Assembly (NCBI GenBank): GCA_036272935.1
Contig: DATAXP010000007.1
Coordinates: 1 to 44,901, forward strand
DNA length: 44,901 bases
Direction: 5' to 3'
Source of the DNA: DATAXP01 sp036272935
GTDB lineage: Bacteria > Planctomycetota > Planctomycetia > Pirellulales > PNKZ01
Shown here: positions 17,107 through 25,612 of the stretch, one piece after another
How positions within the stretch are numbered: position 1 is the stretch's first letter
Layout of the letters: each line of letters opens with the position of its first letter
Notes under the pieces: generated by a model
Seen by the model: the letters and a program-made list of their open reading frames with translations, nothing else
Told to the model about the DNA's origin: nothing
Database searches by the model: none
Made by a program: the position numbers and the translations under genes

Positions 17107-18027
17107 CTATCGTACCGTGCGCGAGCGCGGCTTCGAGGCGGTCACGAAATCGGCGTCTTCGAGTCGCGGCTTCAGCTCGAGATTCTGAAACGCGTACGAT
17201 TCTTCGAGCTGCGGCTCGCTTGAGCCGGCATCGGCTGGCCAGGCGTACAGCTCGAAGCCGATCGGTAGCTGGCGATCCAGCTCGAAATACAGCACCGCAC
17301 GCTGGAAGGCGCCGCCCGATTGGCGAACCGCATGGACCAGCGTGAACCGTCGGCAAGGCTGGCCGTGCAACGTCACCTCGTCGAGCGTGACCCGTGGCCC
17401 CGGGTTCGCATCGCGCTCGGCCTGGACCAGCGCGACGAGACGGCTGGTGAAGTGCCAGGGGCCAGTGGTGTTGATCGGTCGCCGGCTTCCGGCGGTGGCC
17501 CGCGCACCGAGGGGATCGACTTTCACGACGGGGATGAGGCGTCCCTTCCAGCCGCCCGGGCGAACGTGAATCTGCCCGTCGCCTGCGTCCTCGCGCCAGA
17601 TCGCTTCGCGCCCCTGGTCGGGCGCGTCCCAGCGCATGTAGACGGCCATCGGCTGGCGTCGCACCTTGAGCTGGATGACGTTCGGCTCTTCGAGCACGCC
17701 GGCCAGGCGCTCGCGCTTGTGGAACACCGCCTCAACGGCGGGAGTCGAGGCGTACAGTTCGTCGGCCGCCGCCAGCAGCCGAGCGCAGTGATCGAGCGTT
17801 GCCGCGGCGTCGGTCGAGCCGGCGGGATCCGTCGGCCCCGCAGCGACCGTTGTCTCGGCAGGCGCTGAGGCGGTGGCTGGCACTTTCTCGGCGGTCGAGC
17901 AACTGGCGAAGCTGCCGGCGACGATCACCGCGGCCGACAGCAACAGCCCCGAAACAAGCTGGCGCGGCGTCCAAACGAGCTGCTCTTCGGCGGCCGATGG
18001 TTCCGGCGAGCGCGCTGAGTTCGACAT
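17107..18027 (-). CDS. DUF1571 family membrane-anchored or exported protein
   Basis: A 306-aa protein from ATG 18027 (AGGGAAG 8 nt upstream; the open frame from 18063 lacks one). A hydrophobic segment at about residues 26-44 ends in SFASC, so it is either a membrane anchor or a lipoprotein-like signal. The rest matches the planctomycete DUF1571 pattern: EAVFHKRERLAGVLEEPNVI, then AVYMRWDAPDQGREAIWRED, RPINTTGPW and LYFELDRQLPIGFELYAWP. The fold resembles LolA/LolB-type lipoprotein carriers in style, which is inference. Function is unknown. It is convergent with rho, and palindrome copy 3 separates it from prc on the same strand. Confidence 0.78.
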   Translation of the reverse strand: MSNSARSPEPSAAEEQLVWTPRQLVSGLLLSAAVIVAGSFASCSTAEKVPATASAPAETTVAAGPTDPAGSTDAAATLDHCARLLAAADELYASTPAVEAVFHKRERLAGVLEEPNVIQLKVRRQPMAVYMRWDAPDQGREAIWREDAGDGQIHVRPGGWKGRLIPVVKVDPLGARATAGSRRPINTTGPWHFTSRLVALVQAERDANPGPRVTLDEVTLHGQPCRRFTLVHAVRQSGGAFQRAVLYFELDRQLPIGFELYAWPADAGSSEPQLEESYAFQNLELKPRLEDADFVTASKPRSRTVR

Positions 18028-18118
18028 GGCAAGCGCTTCCCTGCGCGACCGAGAATGCACCAAGGCGCGGTGCTCGAATAACCATCGGCACGCGGCGGCG
18101 GCGAAATTGAGGCGGGTC

Positions 18119-18170
18119 GTTTAGCCGGCGACCTTGGTCGCCGCGCGGCTTGCTTGCAAGCCGGCTAAAC
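18119..18170. repeat. Compound palindrome, REP-like copy 3
   Basis: Outer arms GTTTAGCCGG (18119-18128) and CCGGCTAAAC (18161-18170). Inner hairpins are CGGCGACC-tt-GGTCGCCG (18126-18143) and CGGCTTGC-tt-GCAAGCCG (18146-18163). It ends 1 bp from the prc stop codon and lies upstream of the DUF1571 gene. Confidence 0.88.
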
Positions 18171-18171
18171 A

Positions 18172-20280
18172 TTAGTTCAACCGTGCTAGCTTGATCTGTT
18201 GCAGATAATCGAGCGTGATGTTCACCGCCTCGCGGTTGTAAAACTGCTTGGCGTCGAACACCGGCCGGTTTGGATCGGTGGCGTGTTCGATCTCGTCGTC
18301 CGTTTCCTTGTCGGCGTTGATCTCCGCCCGCTCGGCGAGGAACCTCTTCTCGTTGAGCGTGACGGTTTTCTTGGCCTTCTGCTGGTGATAGCGGTCGATG
18401 TTCCGCAGCACCTTCTGGAAGTCGGTCGAACTCTTCTGCCGCTGCTTCGACAACTGGTCGAGCCGATCGATCGTACCCTTGTCGACCATGTTCAGCCGCT
18501 CGTAACGCACTGGCTCGATGCGGTCGAACGCCAGGGCATACTCCAAATCCGACTCGCCGATGTCCAGCTCGTTGGTGAGCCAGGGCAAGGCGATGTCGGC
18601 ATTCACGCCGCGGTTCTGCGTGCTGTCGCCGTTGGGGCGATAGAACTGCTGCATGGTGATCTTCAGCGCTCCCAGCGGCGGGGCGTTCGGCATCTGAAAC
18701 AATTGCTGCCCGAGATTGAGCAGGCTTTGCACCGTTCCTTTGCCGTGGGTGTGCTTGTCGCCGACGATCAGCCCGCGCTGATAGTCCTGGATCGCGCCGG
18801 CAAAAATCTCGCTGGCGCTGGCGCTGAGCTTGCTAGTTAGCACGACGAGTGGGCCGTCCCAGCTCGTGCCTTTTTCCAGATCGTTGTACTGCTGGCGGCG
18901 GTTGTCCTTGTCCTTCACCTGCACGATCGGCCCTTCGTCGATGAACAGGCCAGTGAGGTTGATTGCCTCGGTGAGCGAACCGCCGCCGTTGCGGCGCAGG
19001 TCGATAATCACCGCGTCGACTTGCTGATCCTTGAAATCCTTGAGCAGCCGCGAGACATCGCGCGTGGTGCTCTTGAACTCAGGCACATTGCGGCGAGCCC
19101 CTTCCATATCCATGTAGAAGCTGGGCAGATCGATCACGCCGATCTTGATTTTCCGGCCGTCGCGAGTGTCTTCGACGATTTCGCTGCGGGCCTCACTATC
19201 GTGCAGCTCGATCTGGGCACGCGTGATGTCGTACACCTTGCGCTCGGCCTTGCCGAAGGGGATCACTTCGAGCCGGACCACCGTGCCGCGCTTGCCGCGG
19301 ATCAACTGCACGACGTCCGACAGCTTCATATCGACCACATCGACCACCTCGCCGCTTGTCCCCTGGCCGACGCCGACTACCTTGTCCTTTTCCTTCAGCC
19401 GCTTGTCCTTGTCGGCAGCGCCGCCGGGGATGATCTTGTTGACGACCGTGTAGCCGTCCTGCCACTGCAACTGGGCGCCGATGCCGTCGAGCTGTAACCG
19501 CATCTGGATCTCGAAGTTCTCGAGCGTGCTGGGGGACATGTACGTCGAGTGCGGGTCGTAGCTGGTGGTGATCGACGTCAGGAACATTTCCAGCAGGTCG
19601 TCGTGGCTGGTCTGGTGCATCTGCTTGGCGATGCTGTGATACCGCCGCGTGAGCCGCTCGCGGGGATCGACCGGCGGTTCCTTGAACACCGCATCGTCCT
19701 TGTCAGCCTTGCCCTTCGCTTTTTCTTCCTTCGCAGTCACTTCGTCGGCCTTCAGCACCAGCAGATCGAACTTGATGTTCTTCCGCCACAGCTCGCGCGC
19801 CTCGGCCGGACTCTTGGGATAATGCGACGTTTCCGGGTCGCGCACGATGTCTTCGTCGACCGTGAAATCGTGCTTGGCGTTGATGAACTCGTCGGCCAGC
19901 TTGACCCGTTCATCGAGCCGTTCGAGGAACGTGCGGAACACGCGGTAGCCGAGCTTGATGTCGCCGCGGCGGATGTCCTTCACCAAGTCGTTTTGCTCGG
20001 CGCGGAAGCTGTCGACGTCGGACTGATAGAAGTACAGCTTGCGCGGGTCGAGCGTCTTGAGATACAGCGTCAGGGCGCGGTCGGCGATCTCGTTGTCGAG
20101 CGGATGGCCGGTGAGGTGTTCGCTGCGCAACAGCGCCGTGACGGCCAAGGCCACCTGGCGATCGTTGCTATCGGGCTCGAGCTCGGCGCGTCCCACGCGC
20201 CAAGCGATGGCCGTGAACACCACCAGAACACTGGCCACAGCAACCCGCCGAAGCCGACGAGAGACGAGAAGACGCGTCAT
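18172..20280 (-). CDS. prc: Tail-specific carboxy-terminal processing protease (S41)
   Basis: A 702-aa periplasmic protease that degrades proteins from a C-terminal signal. An N-terminal hydrophobic segment (residues 10-28) serves as signal/anchor. The Tsp N-domain follows (DRALTLYLKTLDPRKLYFYQ), a PDZ domain in the middle (IGAQLQWQDGYTVVNKIIPG), then the S41 catalytic domain with RRNGGGSLTEAINL, the Ser of the SASASE motif and the Lys of HTHGKGTVQS. The C-terminal DUF3340-type helical domain completes the E. coli Prc layout, at nearly the same length (682 there). AAGGA lies about 10 nt before ATG 20280. It is a solo gene with the promoter not obvious in the 177 bp upstream. Confidence 0.94.
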   Translation of the reverse strand: MTRLLVSRRLRRVAVASVLVVFTAIAWRVGRAELEPDSNDRQVALAVTALLRSEHLTGHPLDNEIADRALTLYLKTLDPRKLYFYQSDVDSFRAEQNDLVKDIRRGDIKLGYRVFRTFLERLDERVKLADEFINAKHDFTVDEDIVRDPETSHYPKSPAEARELWRKNIKFDLLVLKADEVTAKEEKAKGKADKDDAVFKEPPVDPRERLTRRYHSIAKQMHQTSHDDLLEMFLTSITTSYDPHSTYMSPSTLENFEIQMRLQLDGIGAQLQWQDGYTVVNKIIPGGAADKDKRLKEKDKVVGVGQGTSGEVVDVVDMKLSDVVQLIRGKRGTVVRLEVIPFGKAERKVYDITRAQIELHDSEARSEIVEDTRDGRKIKIGVIDLPSFYMDMEGARRNVPEFKSTTRDVSRLLKDFKDQQVDAVIIDLRRNGGGSLTEAINLTGLFIDEGPIVQVKDKDNRRQQYNDLEKGTSWDGPLVVLTSKLSASASEIFAGAIQDYQRGLIVGDKHTHGKGTVQSLLNLGQQLFQMPNAPPLGALKITMQQFYRPNGDSTQNRGVNADIALPWLTNELDIGESDLEYALAFDRIEPVRYERLNMVDKGTIDRLDQLSKQRQKSSTDFQKVLRNIDRYHQQKAKKTVTLNEKRFLAERAEINADKETDDEIEHATDPNRPVFDAKQFYNREAVNITLDYLQQIKLARLN

Positions 20281-20401
20281 GAACCTTATTCCTTCGACGG
20301 AGGTCGCCCTGGGAGCGCATAAGTTCTGAGTATCGAAAAGGTTATTTCAACGACCCGACCCCCGATCGCCGAATCGCAACAACATCCTAGCGGTTTGGCT
20401 T

Positions 20402-20428
20402 TCCGGGCACCACGCTAATGTGCCCGGA
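20402..20428. terminator. Strong hairpin after cbiX, possible terminator
   Basis: TCCGGGCAC and GTGCCCGGA form a perfect 9-bp stem with a 9-nt loop, 29 bp beyond the cbiX stop on the minus strand and 121 bp before the prc start. No long U tract follows, so it is a hairpin of the REP or Rho-assisted type rather than a canonical terminator. Confidence 0.4.
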
Positions 20429-20457
20429 TGGCCCAAGCGGGAGAGTAAACAAGTTCT

Positions 20458-21264
20458 TCAAGCATTCGTCGCCAGATCGTCGGCGATCGCCCGCTCGGCA
20501 GTGGCCCACGCAACGGTCGCCAAGTCGACGATCGCGTCGGCGAGCAGCGATGCGGGGCCTAGCGGCTCGGCCACGATCCAACGGCGCCGGTCGTCCGATG
20601 TTCGGCAGTCGCACACCGCCTCGCGAAGCCGATCGAGCAGTCGGCCGCGAAACAGCAGGTGCGGCTGCACCACGACCTGCCGAAATGGTAGGCGCCGCGC
20701 GGCGGCGAGTCCATCGGCCAACGACGGCTCGGCCATCGCCAGGTAGCACGTTTCGAGCCGGCCCACGCCAATCCGCCGGGCCAGTGTATCGGCATAGCGT
20801 GCAAACTCCGCGTTCGCCTCGGCATCGTGACTGCCGCGGCCTACCAGCACAAGCAGCGTGTCGTTGACGGGCAACAGCGCAGCTCCGACGGCCAATGCCT
20901 CACGGAAGCGGCGAACGGAAAGATCGATGATGGCCGGATGATGGTCGAGCGTCGGCGTCTGACGAACTTTTAATCCCGCGTGGCCGGCGGCCGCGCTGGC
21001 CAGCGCGGCGGGAATGTCGTGCTTGGCGTGTCCCGCCGAGAACAATAGCAGCGGCAGCGCGGTGACCCGTTCAGCACCGCGCGCGGCGCAGCGGGCCAGA
21101 CCTTCGGCAATCGTCGGAGCGCAAAACTCCAGAAACGCGTGCTCGACGATCATCGCCGGCAGCCGCTCGGCAACGAGCGCCACGGCGGCGCGGAACTCGT
21201 GCTGCCCCACTTCGTCGCGAGTGCCGTGACCGATGACCAGCAGCGCGGCTCGAGGATCGCTCAC
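20458..21264 (-). CDS. cbiX: Sirohydrochlorin chelatase-like protein, two CbiX domains
   Basis: A 268-aa protein with two fused chelatase halves. The first half shows VIGHGTRD with the catalytic His, and LLLFSAGHAKHDIP. The second shows LVGRGSHDAEAN and VVQPHLLFRGRLLDRL. This long form inserts cobalt (or iron or nickel) into sirohydrochlorin for cobalamin, siroheme or F430-like cofactors. Other cobalamin genes are not nearby. The start ATG 21264 overlaps the peroxiredoxin stop (ATGA), so the two are translationally coupled. It ends the operon GGDEF-peroxiredoxin-cbiX. Confidence 0.85.
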   Translation of the reverse strand: MSDPRAALLVIGHGTRDEVGQHEFRAAVALVAERLPAMIVEHAFLEFCAPTIAEGLARCAARGAERVTALPLLLFSAGHAKHDIPAALASAAAGHAGLKVRQTPTLDHHPAIIDLSVRRFREALAVGAALLPVNDTLLVLVGRGSHDAEANAEFARYADTLARRIGVGRLETCYLAMAEPSLADGLAAARRLPFRQVVVQPHLLFRGRLLDRLREAVCDCRTSDDRRRWIVAEPLGPASLLADAIVDLATVAWATAERAIADDLATNA

Positions 21265-21773
21265 TGGGCGGCCCCTGTCGATTCTCGAGCGAGTTGGCGA
21301 ACCATGGCCAGAGCCCGGCTGACATGCCCCGCAGCACGCAGCAGCGAGCGGAACTTCATCCGCACAATTCCGTTGCGATCAATGACAAATGTTACGCGTC
21401 CCGGCAACACACCGAACAATCGCGACACGCCATAGGCCCGGGCAATCGAGCCGTCGCTGTCGCTGACCAGCAGAAAAGGCAGCTTTCGCTGCTGGGCGAA
21501 CTGGCGGTGCTCATCGAGCGAATTGGCGCTGACGCCGATCACGACCGCCCCGGCGTCGGTGAAGTCGTCGTAGGCGTCGCGGAACGAGCAGGCTTGCTGA
21601 GTGCAGATCGCCGTACCGTCGGCAGGATAGAAGTACAGCACCACGGGGTGATGGCCGCGGAAGTCGGACAACCGGACCCGCTGGCCGGAGTGGGTCATCG
21701 CGTCGAGCTCGGGCGCAGGACGACCGACGTTGGCTGGAGCGGCGCCGTCAGCATCCGGGCCGGTGCGCATCAT
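21261..21773 (-). CDS. bcp: Peroxiredoxin, BCP/PrxQ type
   Basis: A 170-aa thiol peroxidase reducing H2O2 and alkyl hydroperoxides. The peroxidatic Cys is in ADGTAICT and the resolving Cys lies five residues later in QQACSFRD, the atypical 2-Cys PrxQ arrangement. VVLYFYPAD and VTFVIDRNGIVR are family signatures. The peroxidatic loop reads TAICT where most members have TPGCT, so Pro-Gly is replaced by Ala-Ile. Two adjacent ATG codons are possible starts. It lies 11 nt behind the GGDEF gene and overlaps cbiX. Confidence 0.88.
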   Translation of the reverse strand: MMRTGPDADGAAPANVGRPAPELDAMTHSGQRVRLSDFRGHHPVVLYFYPADGTAICTQQACSFRDAYDDFTDAGAVVIGVSANSLDEHRQFAQQRKLPFLLVSDSDGSIARAYGVSRLFGVLPGRVTFVIDRNGIVRMKFRSLLRAAGHVSRALAMVRQLARESTGAAQ

Positions 21774-21784
21774 GGAGTTGTCGC

Positions 21785-22663
21785 TCAGCCCAGGGCGGTC
21801 ATCATCAAGTCGCCCGACGCCGGTTCATCGTTGCCGTCGGCACCGGGGGCGCTTTCCTCGGCGCCGCCAAACACGGCAAATGCGACCGCGGGCTTGGAGC
21901 TTGTGATTGGGCGGGTGTCTCGGCCATCGTGCAAGAACGACGTATTTCGTCCCGCTGATTTTGCCGCGTACAGTGCCGCATCGGCGCGCCGCAGGAGCAT
22001 CGTGACAGTTTCGTCGGCCCGAATCTCGGCGATGCCCGCACTGATGGTGACTTTTAGCGCATCGCCGTCGACTTCGATCAGGGCCTGCTCCATCGCCTTG
22101 CGCAGCCGCTCGGCGGCGTAGGTGCCCGAGAGCAAGTCGGTGGCTGGCAGCACGATGGCAAATTCCTCGCCGCCGAAGCGTGCCACGAGGTCCATTTCGC
22201 GCATTGTCTTGCGCATCGCCTCGGCGGCTTGGCGGAGCACCGAGTCACCGGCATCGTGCCCCAGCGTGTCGTTGATCCGCTTGAAGTGGTCGAGGTCGAC
22301 GAGCATCATGCAGAACGCAAGGCGCGTGCGCTTGGTTTCCGACAGCCGGCGTGAGAGTTCGTCGTCGAGTGCTCGACGATTGGCCAGGCCGGTGAGTGGG
22401 TCGACCCGCGACTCGGCCAGGTGAATATCGATCTTCTCGGTCTGCTCGCGGATATGGGCGTCGGCCTGCACCAGCTCGTCTTGCAGGCGGGCCACGTCGG
22501 TCAGCGCCTGGTGCAACTTGACCTGAAGCTCGATGGGTTCAGTATCGTGAGGTTCCGCCGCGCCAGCGTAGCGCTTCATGAGCCGACGCGTTGCAATCAC
22601 GCCCATCGCGGACGCGATGACGAACTCCACCACCAACGTTACGGCAATTGCTACAGGGCTCAC
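21785..22663 (-). CDS. Membrane-anchored GGDEF diguanylate cyclase
   Basis: A 292-aa protein from GTG 22663 (AGGA 4 nt upstream) rather than the longer open frame. The first 25 residues form one membrane segment (VAIAVTLVVEFVIASAMGVI). A coiled-coil linker (about 45-85, LHQALTDVARLQDELVQADA) and the GGDEF domain follow: DPLTGLANRRALDDEL, the active-site GGEEF, and the I-site R-E-M-D five residues upstream of it. The active site and the inhibitory site are therefore both intact, which predicts an active, feedback-inhibited enzyme making c-di-GMP. It is first in an operon with peroxiredoxin and cbiX, and neighbours PilZ and HD-GYP genes. Confidence 0.9.
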   Translation of the reverse strand: MSPVAIAVTLVVEFVIASAMGVIATRRLMKRYAGAAEPHDTEPIELQVKLHQALTDVARLQDELVQADAHIREQTEKIDIHLAESRVDPLTGLANRRALDDELSRRLSETKRTRLAFCMMLVDLDHFKRINDTLGHDAGDSVLRQAAEAMRKTMREMDLVARFGGEEFAIVLPATDLLSGTYAAERLRKAMEQALIEVDGDALKVTISAGIAEIRADETVTMLLRRADAALYAAKSAGRNTSFLHDGRDTRPITSSKPAVAFAVFGGAEESAPGADGNDEPASGDLMMTALG

Positions 22664-22869
22664 GACGTCCTCATCGCACCGCAACCAGCACGTTGCACAA
22701 ACCGATGCTGATGAATAGCTTACCCGGGGGGCAGCGTCAACGAACAGCGAGCAACTAGCGTATTTCGCTGCGGTCCAGTCGCGCATGATAGCAGTATCTG
22801 CGCGCGACGGATCAGTTATGCCGCGCGAATGGGCCCGAGAAGCTAGGCCGCGGCCGGTCACCGGACCGG

Positions 22870-24216
22870 TTAATACAGCACCGAGAAGCCCGCGTTGATG
22901 ATGTCGGCCGAGATGGTGCTGGTGACCGACGTTCCGGGCAGAGCACCGCCAAGCGCCGGATTCACGATCGGCCCGGTGATGTGATTCTGAAAGCCGTGGC
23001 TGTAGGCAATGTTGAAGGCCACGTTCTGCGCCAAGCGGTACGACCCGCCGACGCTGTACCAGTTTTGGATAATCAGTGCCGAGGCGACGTTGAACATCGA
23101 CTGCGAGTTGGGAATGGGGTTGTCGCCATAGGTGTAACCGGTGCGCAGAGTGAGCCGGCGGGTGGCCTCGTATTGCCCGCCGACGGCGACACTCCAGACG
23201 CTTCGCCAACCCAGGCCGGCGACCGCACCATTGGCGTTGAAGCCCGACTGATTGAAGCCGGTGGCACCCGCGTAATCGTAGTAGCGCACATCACCGGTGA
23301 GCAGCAACCGATTAAAGCCGTTGTAGGCGGCACCGATCGACGTGATCGAAGGCAGATTGAATTGCGTGCTGGCCGATACCGGAAAACCAGCCGCATTGTT
23401 CGAGTTGTAGCGGAACGGCTCGATCCATTGCTGGCTCTTGTAACTGGCACCGAAGTGCCAGTTGTGGTCGGTGATGTAATACACGCCGGTTTGAAAACCG
23501 CCGCCCCACGACATCAGCGTGCCGTTGCCCGGCCCGTAAATTCCCGCGTTGGGCGGGGCGAGAAACAACGGATCAGCCGAGAGTTGCGCCATATCGACGA
23601 CCGGCGCCACGCCGATCGACAATTTGTCGGTGACCGCGTACGAAGCCGTGGGAATGATCTGCACGATCGACGCCTGCGAGAACACGCGGCCCAGCCCGGC
23701 AGGCTGCGGTAACAGAACCGGGTTCGTAGTGCTCGAAGGATAGTTCACGCCGAACCCGCCGACGGCGAACACGCCGATGCCGAACGACACGCCGGTGTCG
23801 CCGACGTGATGCACTAACGAGATTGCGGGGACGGGGGTCGATCCGGAGTTGCTTTTGTTCGAGCCGGTAAGAGTGGTCGTCGGCAACACGCCGAGAATTG
23901 ACCCCGGGTCGAGCGTCGAGGACAACTGGGCCTGCGGCATCACCAGGCCGACGCCGAACTGCATCTCGTTCGATTTCAACCCGCTGATGGCCGCCGGGTT
24001 CCATGCTAGCGCGCCGGACGAATCGATCGGCGCAGCCACTGCCGCGCCGCCGATCGACTGGTTGATCGGTCCGATCGACGGCAGGAACACGCCTTGTGCA
24101 AGCACGTTGTCGGCGATGGCAGCAACCGCGATCAAAATCGCGGCGGCCCGCACCAAGCACTGAATCACGACGCTAGCAAACTCCCAACCGCCTTGAGTTC
24201 GGTAGCTGCGAGCCAT
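22870..24216 (-). CDS. FadL/OmpP1 family outer-membrane transport protein
   Basis: A 448-aa beta-barrel. After a signal peptide (cut near residue 40), the mature start SIGPINQSIGGAAVAAPIDSSG followed by ALAWNPAAISGL matches the FadL hatch region (N-P-A motif). The C-terminus ends in alternating residues with ADIINAGFSVLY, a typical barrel end. Such proteins carry long-chain fatty acids or other hydrophobic molecules across the outer membrane. It may supply substrates for the desaturase or the methyl-ester-type methyltransferase elsewhere in the window, but that is inference. It stands alone between GGDEF and PilZ genes on the same strand. Confidence 0.85.
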   Translation of the reverse strand: MARSYRTQGGWEFASVVIQCLVRAAAILIAVAAIADNVLAQGVFLPSIGPINQSIGGAAVAAPIDSSGALAWNPAAISGLKSNEMQFGVGLVMPQAQLSSTLDPGSILGVLPTTTLTGSNKSNSGSTPVPAISLVHHVGDTGVSFGIGVFAVGGFGVNYPSSTTNPVLLPQPAGLGRVFSQASIVQIIPTASYAVTDKLSIGVAPVVDMAQLSADPLFLAPPNAGIYGPGNGTLMSWGGGFQTGVYYITDHNWHFGASYKSQQWIEPFRYNSNNAAGFPVSASTQFNLPSITSIGAAYNGFNRLLLTGDVRYYDYAGATGFNQSGFNANGAVAGLGWRSVWSVAVGGQYEATRRLTLRTGYTYGDNPIPNSQSMFNVASALIIQNWYSVGGSYRLAQNVAFNIAYSHGFQNHITGPIVNPALGGALPGTSVTSTISADIINAGFSVLY

Positions 24217-24394
24217 GGGGAATGTCCCTGTCGGGGCCGGATGTTCCGATGATCGGACTTAAGACGAAAGCGACGACTTGGCGCACTGTATCGGTTGTTT
24301 CGGCGAGGAACTTCAGGGCAAAGACGTCGGCAATCTTCGGTAGGGTGCGTCAAGGTAGGGCGGCGCACCGGCGGTTTGGCCACTGACCGCCAAG

Positions 24395-24805
24395 TTACAA
24401 CTGGCCGATGAACTTGCCGGCGATCTCGTACAGCGATCCGCGCTGCTCGCAACGCAGCACGTGCAAGATGGCAGTGATCGTGCTGCCGCTGGGATCGGTG
24501 AATTGCATCGCCAGGAAGCGTTCGACGACCGGTTTGACGTAGAAGAAGGCCACGCCGCCGGCGGAAATGCTGCGCGTGATGCCGATGAACCGCTGGCCGC
24601 TGGCCTGGAAATCGTCGTTGAGCGGTTGCGTCGGCACGGACATGACCAGGTTGTAGCGCGGTTCGCCGCGACGCTCCGGGCCGTCGTATTGTTGCGCATT
24701 AGCGATCAGCCGACGCATGAAGTCGTTGACGCGTCCTGCCGGTTCCCCAGCAGCAGTCGACGGGCTACCCGTGAATAGATTTGAAGCATCGGGGGGCTGC
24801 ATCAT
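24395..24805 (-). CDS. PilZ-domain-like putative c-di-GMP effector
   Basis: A 136-aa protein from ATG 24805, preceded by GGGAAG with 6-nt spacing; an upstream TTG start at 24877 is less likely. The PilZ ligand motif is recognisable as ERRGEPR (RRxxxR) and the second motif as ITRSISAGGVAF in place of (D/N)xSxxG, so the Asp/Asn is replaced by Arg. Binding could be weakened. An N-terminal 45 residues of low complexity precede the domain. It faces the divergent Hpt/HD-GYP/kinase operon, which fits a c-di-GMP circuit. Confidence 0.7.
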   Translation of the reverse strand: MMQPPDASNLFTGSPSTAAGEPAGRVNDFMRRLIANAQQYDGPERRGEPRYNLVMSVPTQPLNDDFQASGQRFIGITRSISAGGVAFFYVKPVVERFLAMQFTDPSGSTITAILHVLRCEQRGSLYEIAGKFIGQL

Positions 24806-25153
24806 GCCGGTCTTCCCATCCACGGCGGCTGATTCTTTTCGGGAAATAGGCCTATCGGCTAACCATAGGTTATCCAATGGTGCGCGCCGGCGGGGGGGCG
24901 TTACAGCGATCGGGGGGCAGAGTAAAACCCATCAGCCTGTAAGGATTTGACCCGCGTTCGGGCTGACCTAGCGTTTGCATGCAGTGGCCGAGGGCAGACG
25001 CCGCAATGACCGGACTTATCTGGCGGGCCGGTTATGGGGCAGGACGCCAAGGCAAAGCGACGTGTTGGTTTTTGATTGACAAGCGGCCCCGGCGCGCCCC
25101 ATTGACTCGCCGCACCTGCCGCACGTCGGTGGCAAAGAAAAGAGGTGCTCGCG
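24806..25153. other. Divergent regulatory region between PilZ and Hpt operons
   Basis: About 350 bp. A perfect 10-bp palindrome ATAGGCCTAT (24846-24855) and TAACC-ata-GGTTA (24860-24872) lie 40-70 bp upstream of the PilZ start. A TTGACA occurs near 25076, but no good -10 follows at normal spacing. No gene is supported. Confidence 0.4.
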
Positions 25154-25597
25154 ATGAGCATGACGACGAAACACGAACTCGGGGCTTCTGCACGCGCGGC
25201 GACGAGCGCAGCCGACGAGATGGCACAAGTGCTCGCGCTCGACGAGTTGCTGCGGCGTTGCATGGGCTGCGTCCCCTTGGCGCAGCGGCTATTGACCAGC
25301 TTTGAAATGCGCTTCAACAGCGAAGTCGAACAGATCGTCAACAGCCTGCACGACGGCGACGTACCGCGATTGGTGCGGCTGACGCACCAATTGAAAGGGG
25401 CGGCGGGTAATGTGTCGGCATTGGAGCTGCGCCAGGTGTTGGAAGCGATGGAGATGGCAGCGCGCGAAAAGCAGTTGGACCGGGTCGTCGTGCTGTTGCC
25501 CGCGTTGAACGAGGAAGGCGCGCGGTTCGCGCAGTGCAAGGTGTCGGCGCTCGCCGCCCTGTCGCGCCAGGCGGCAGCCAGCGAGTCCACGAACTAA
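25154..25597 (+). CDS. Histidine phosphotransfer (Hpt) domain protein
   Basis: A 147-aa single-domain phosphorelay protein. The phospho-acceptor is H78 in THQLKGAAGNV (family pattern HxLKGxxxN). Helices flank it on both sides, as in a four-helix bundle. ATG 25154 is preferred because AGAGGTG lies about 7 nt upstream; GTG 25145 and ATG 25160 are alternatives. The HD-GYP regulator starts 15 nt after its stop, and the hybrid kinase with two receivers follows. A relay kinase REC to Hpt to HD-GYP regulator is the natural reading. Confidence 0.85.
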   Translation: MSMTTKHELGASARAATSAADEMAQVLALDELLRRCMGCVPLAQRLLTSFEMRFNSEVEQIVNSLHDGDVPRLVRLTHQLKGAAGNVSALELRQVLEAMEMAAREKQLDRVVVLLPALNEEGARFAQCKVSALAALSRQAAASESTN

Positions 25598-25612
25598 ACG
25601 GGAGCCTCTACC

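Noticed and set aside
16427..17356. 309-codon minus-strand frame across rho
   Set aside because: It is a Ser/Arg-rich shadow of rho with no domain.
24806..24877. TTG-initiated extension of the PilZ-like protein
   Set aside because: ATG 24805 has GGGAAG at good spacing, while the TTG has no ribosome site.
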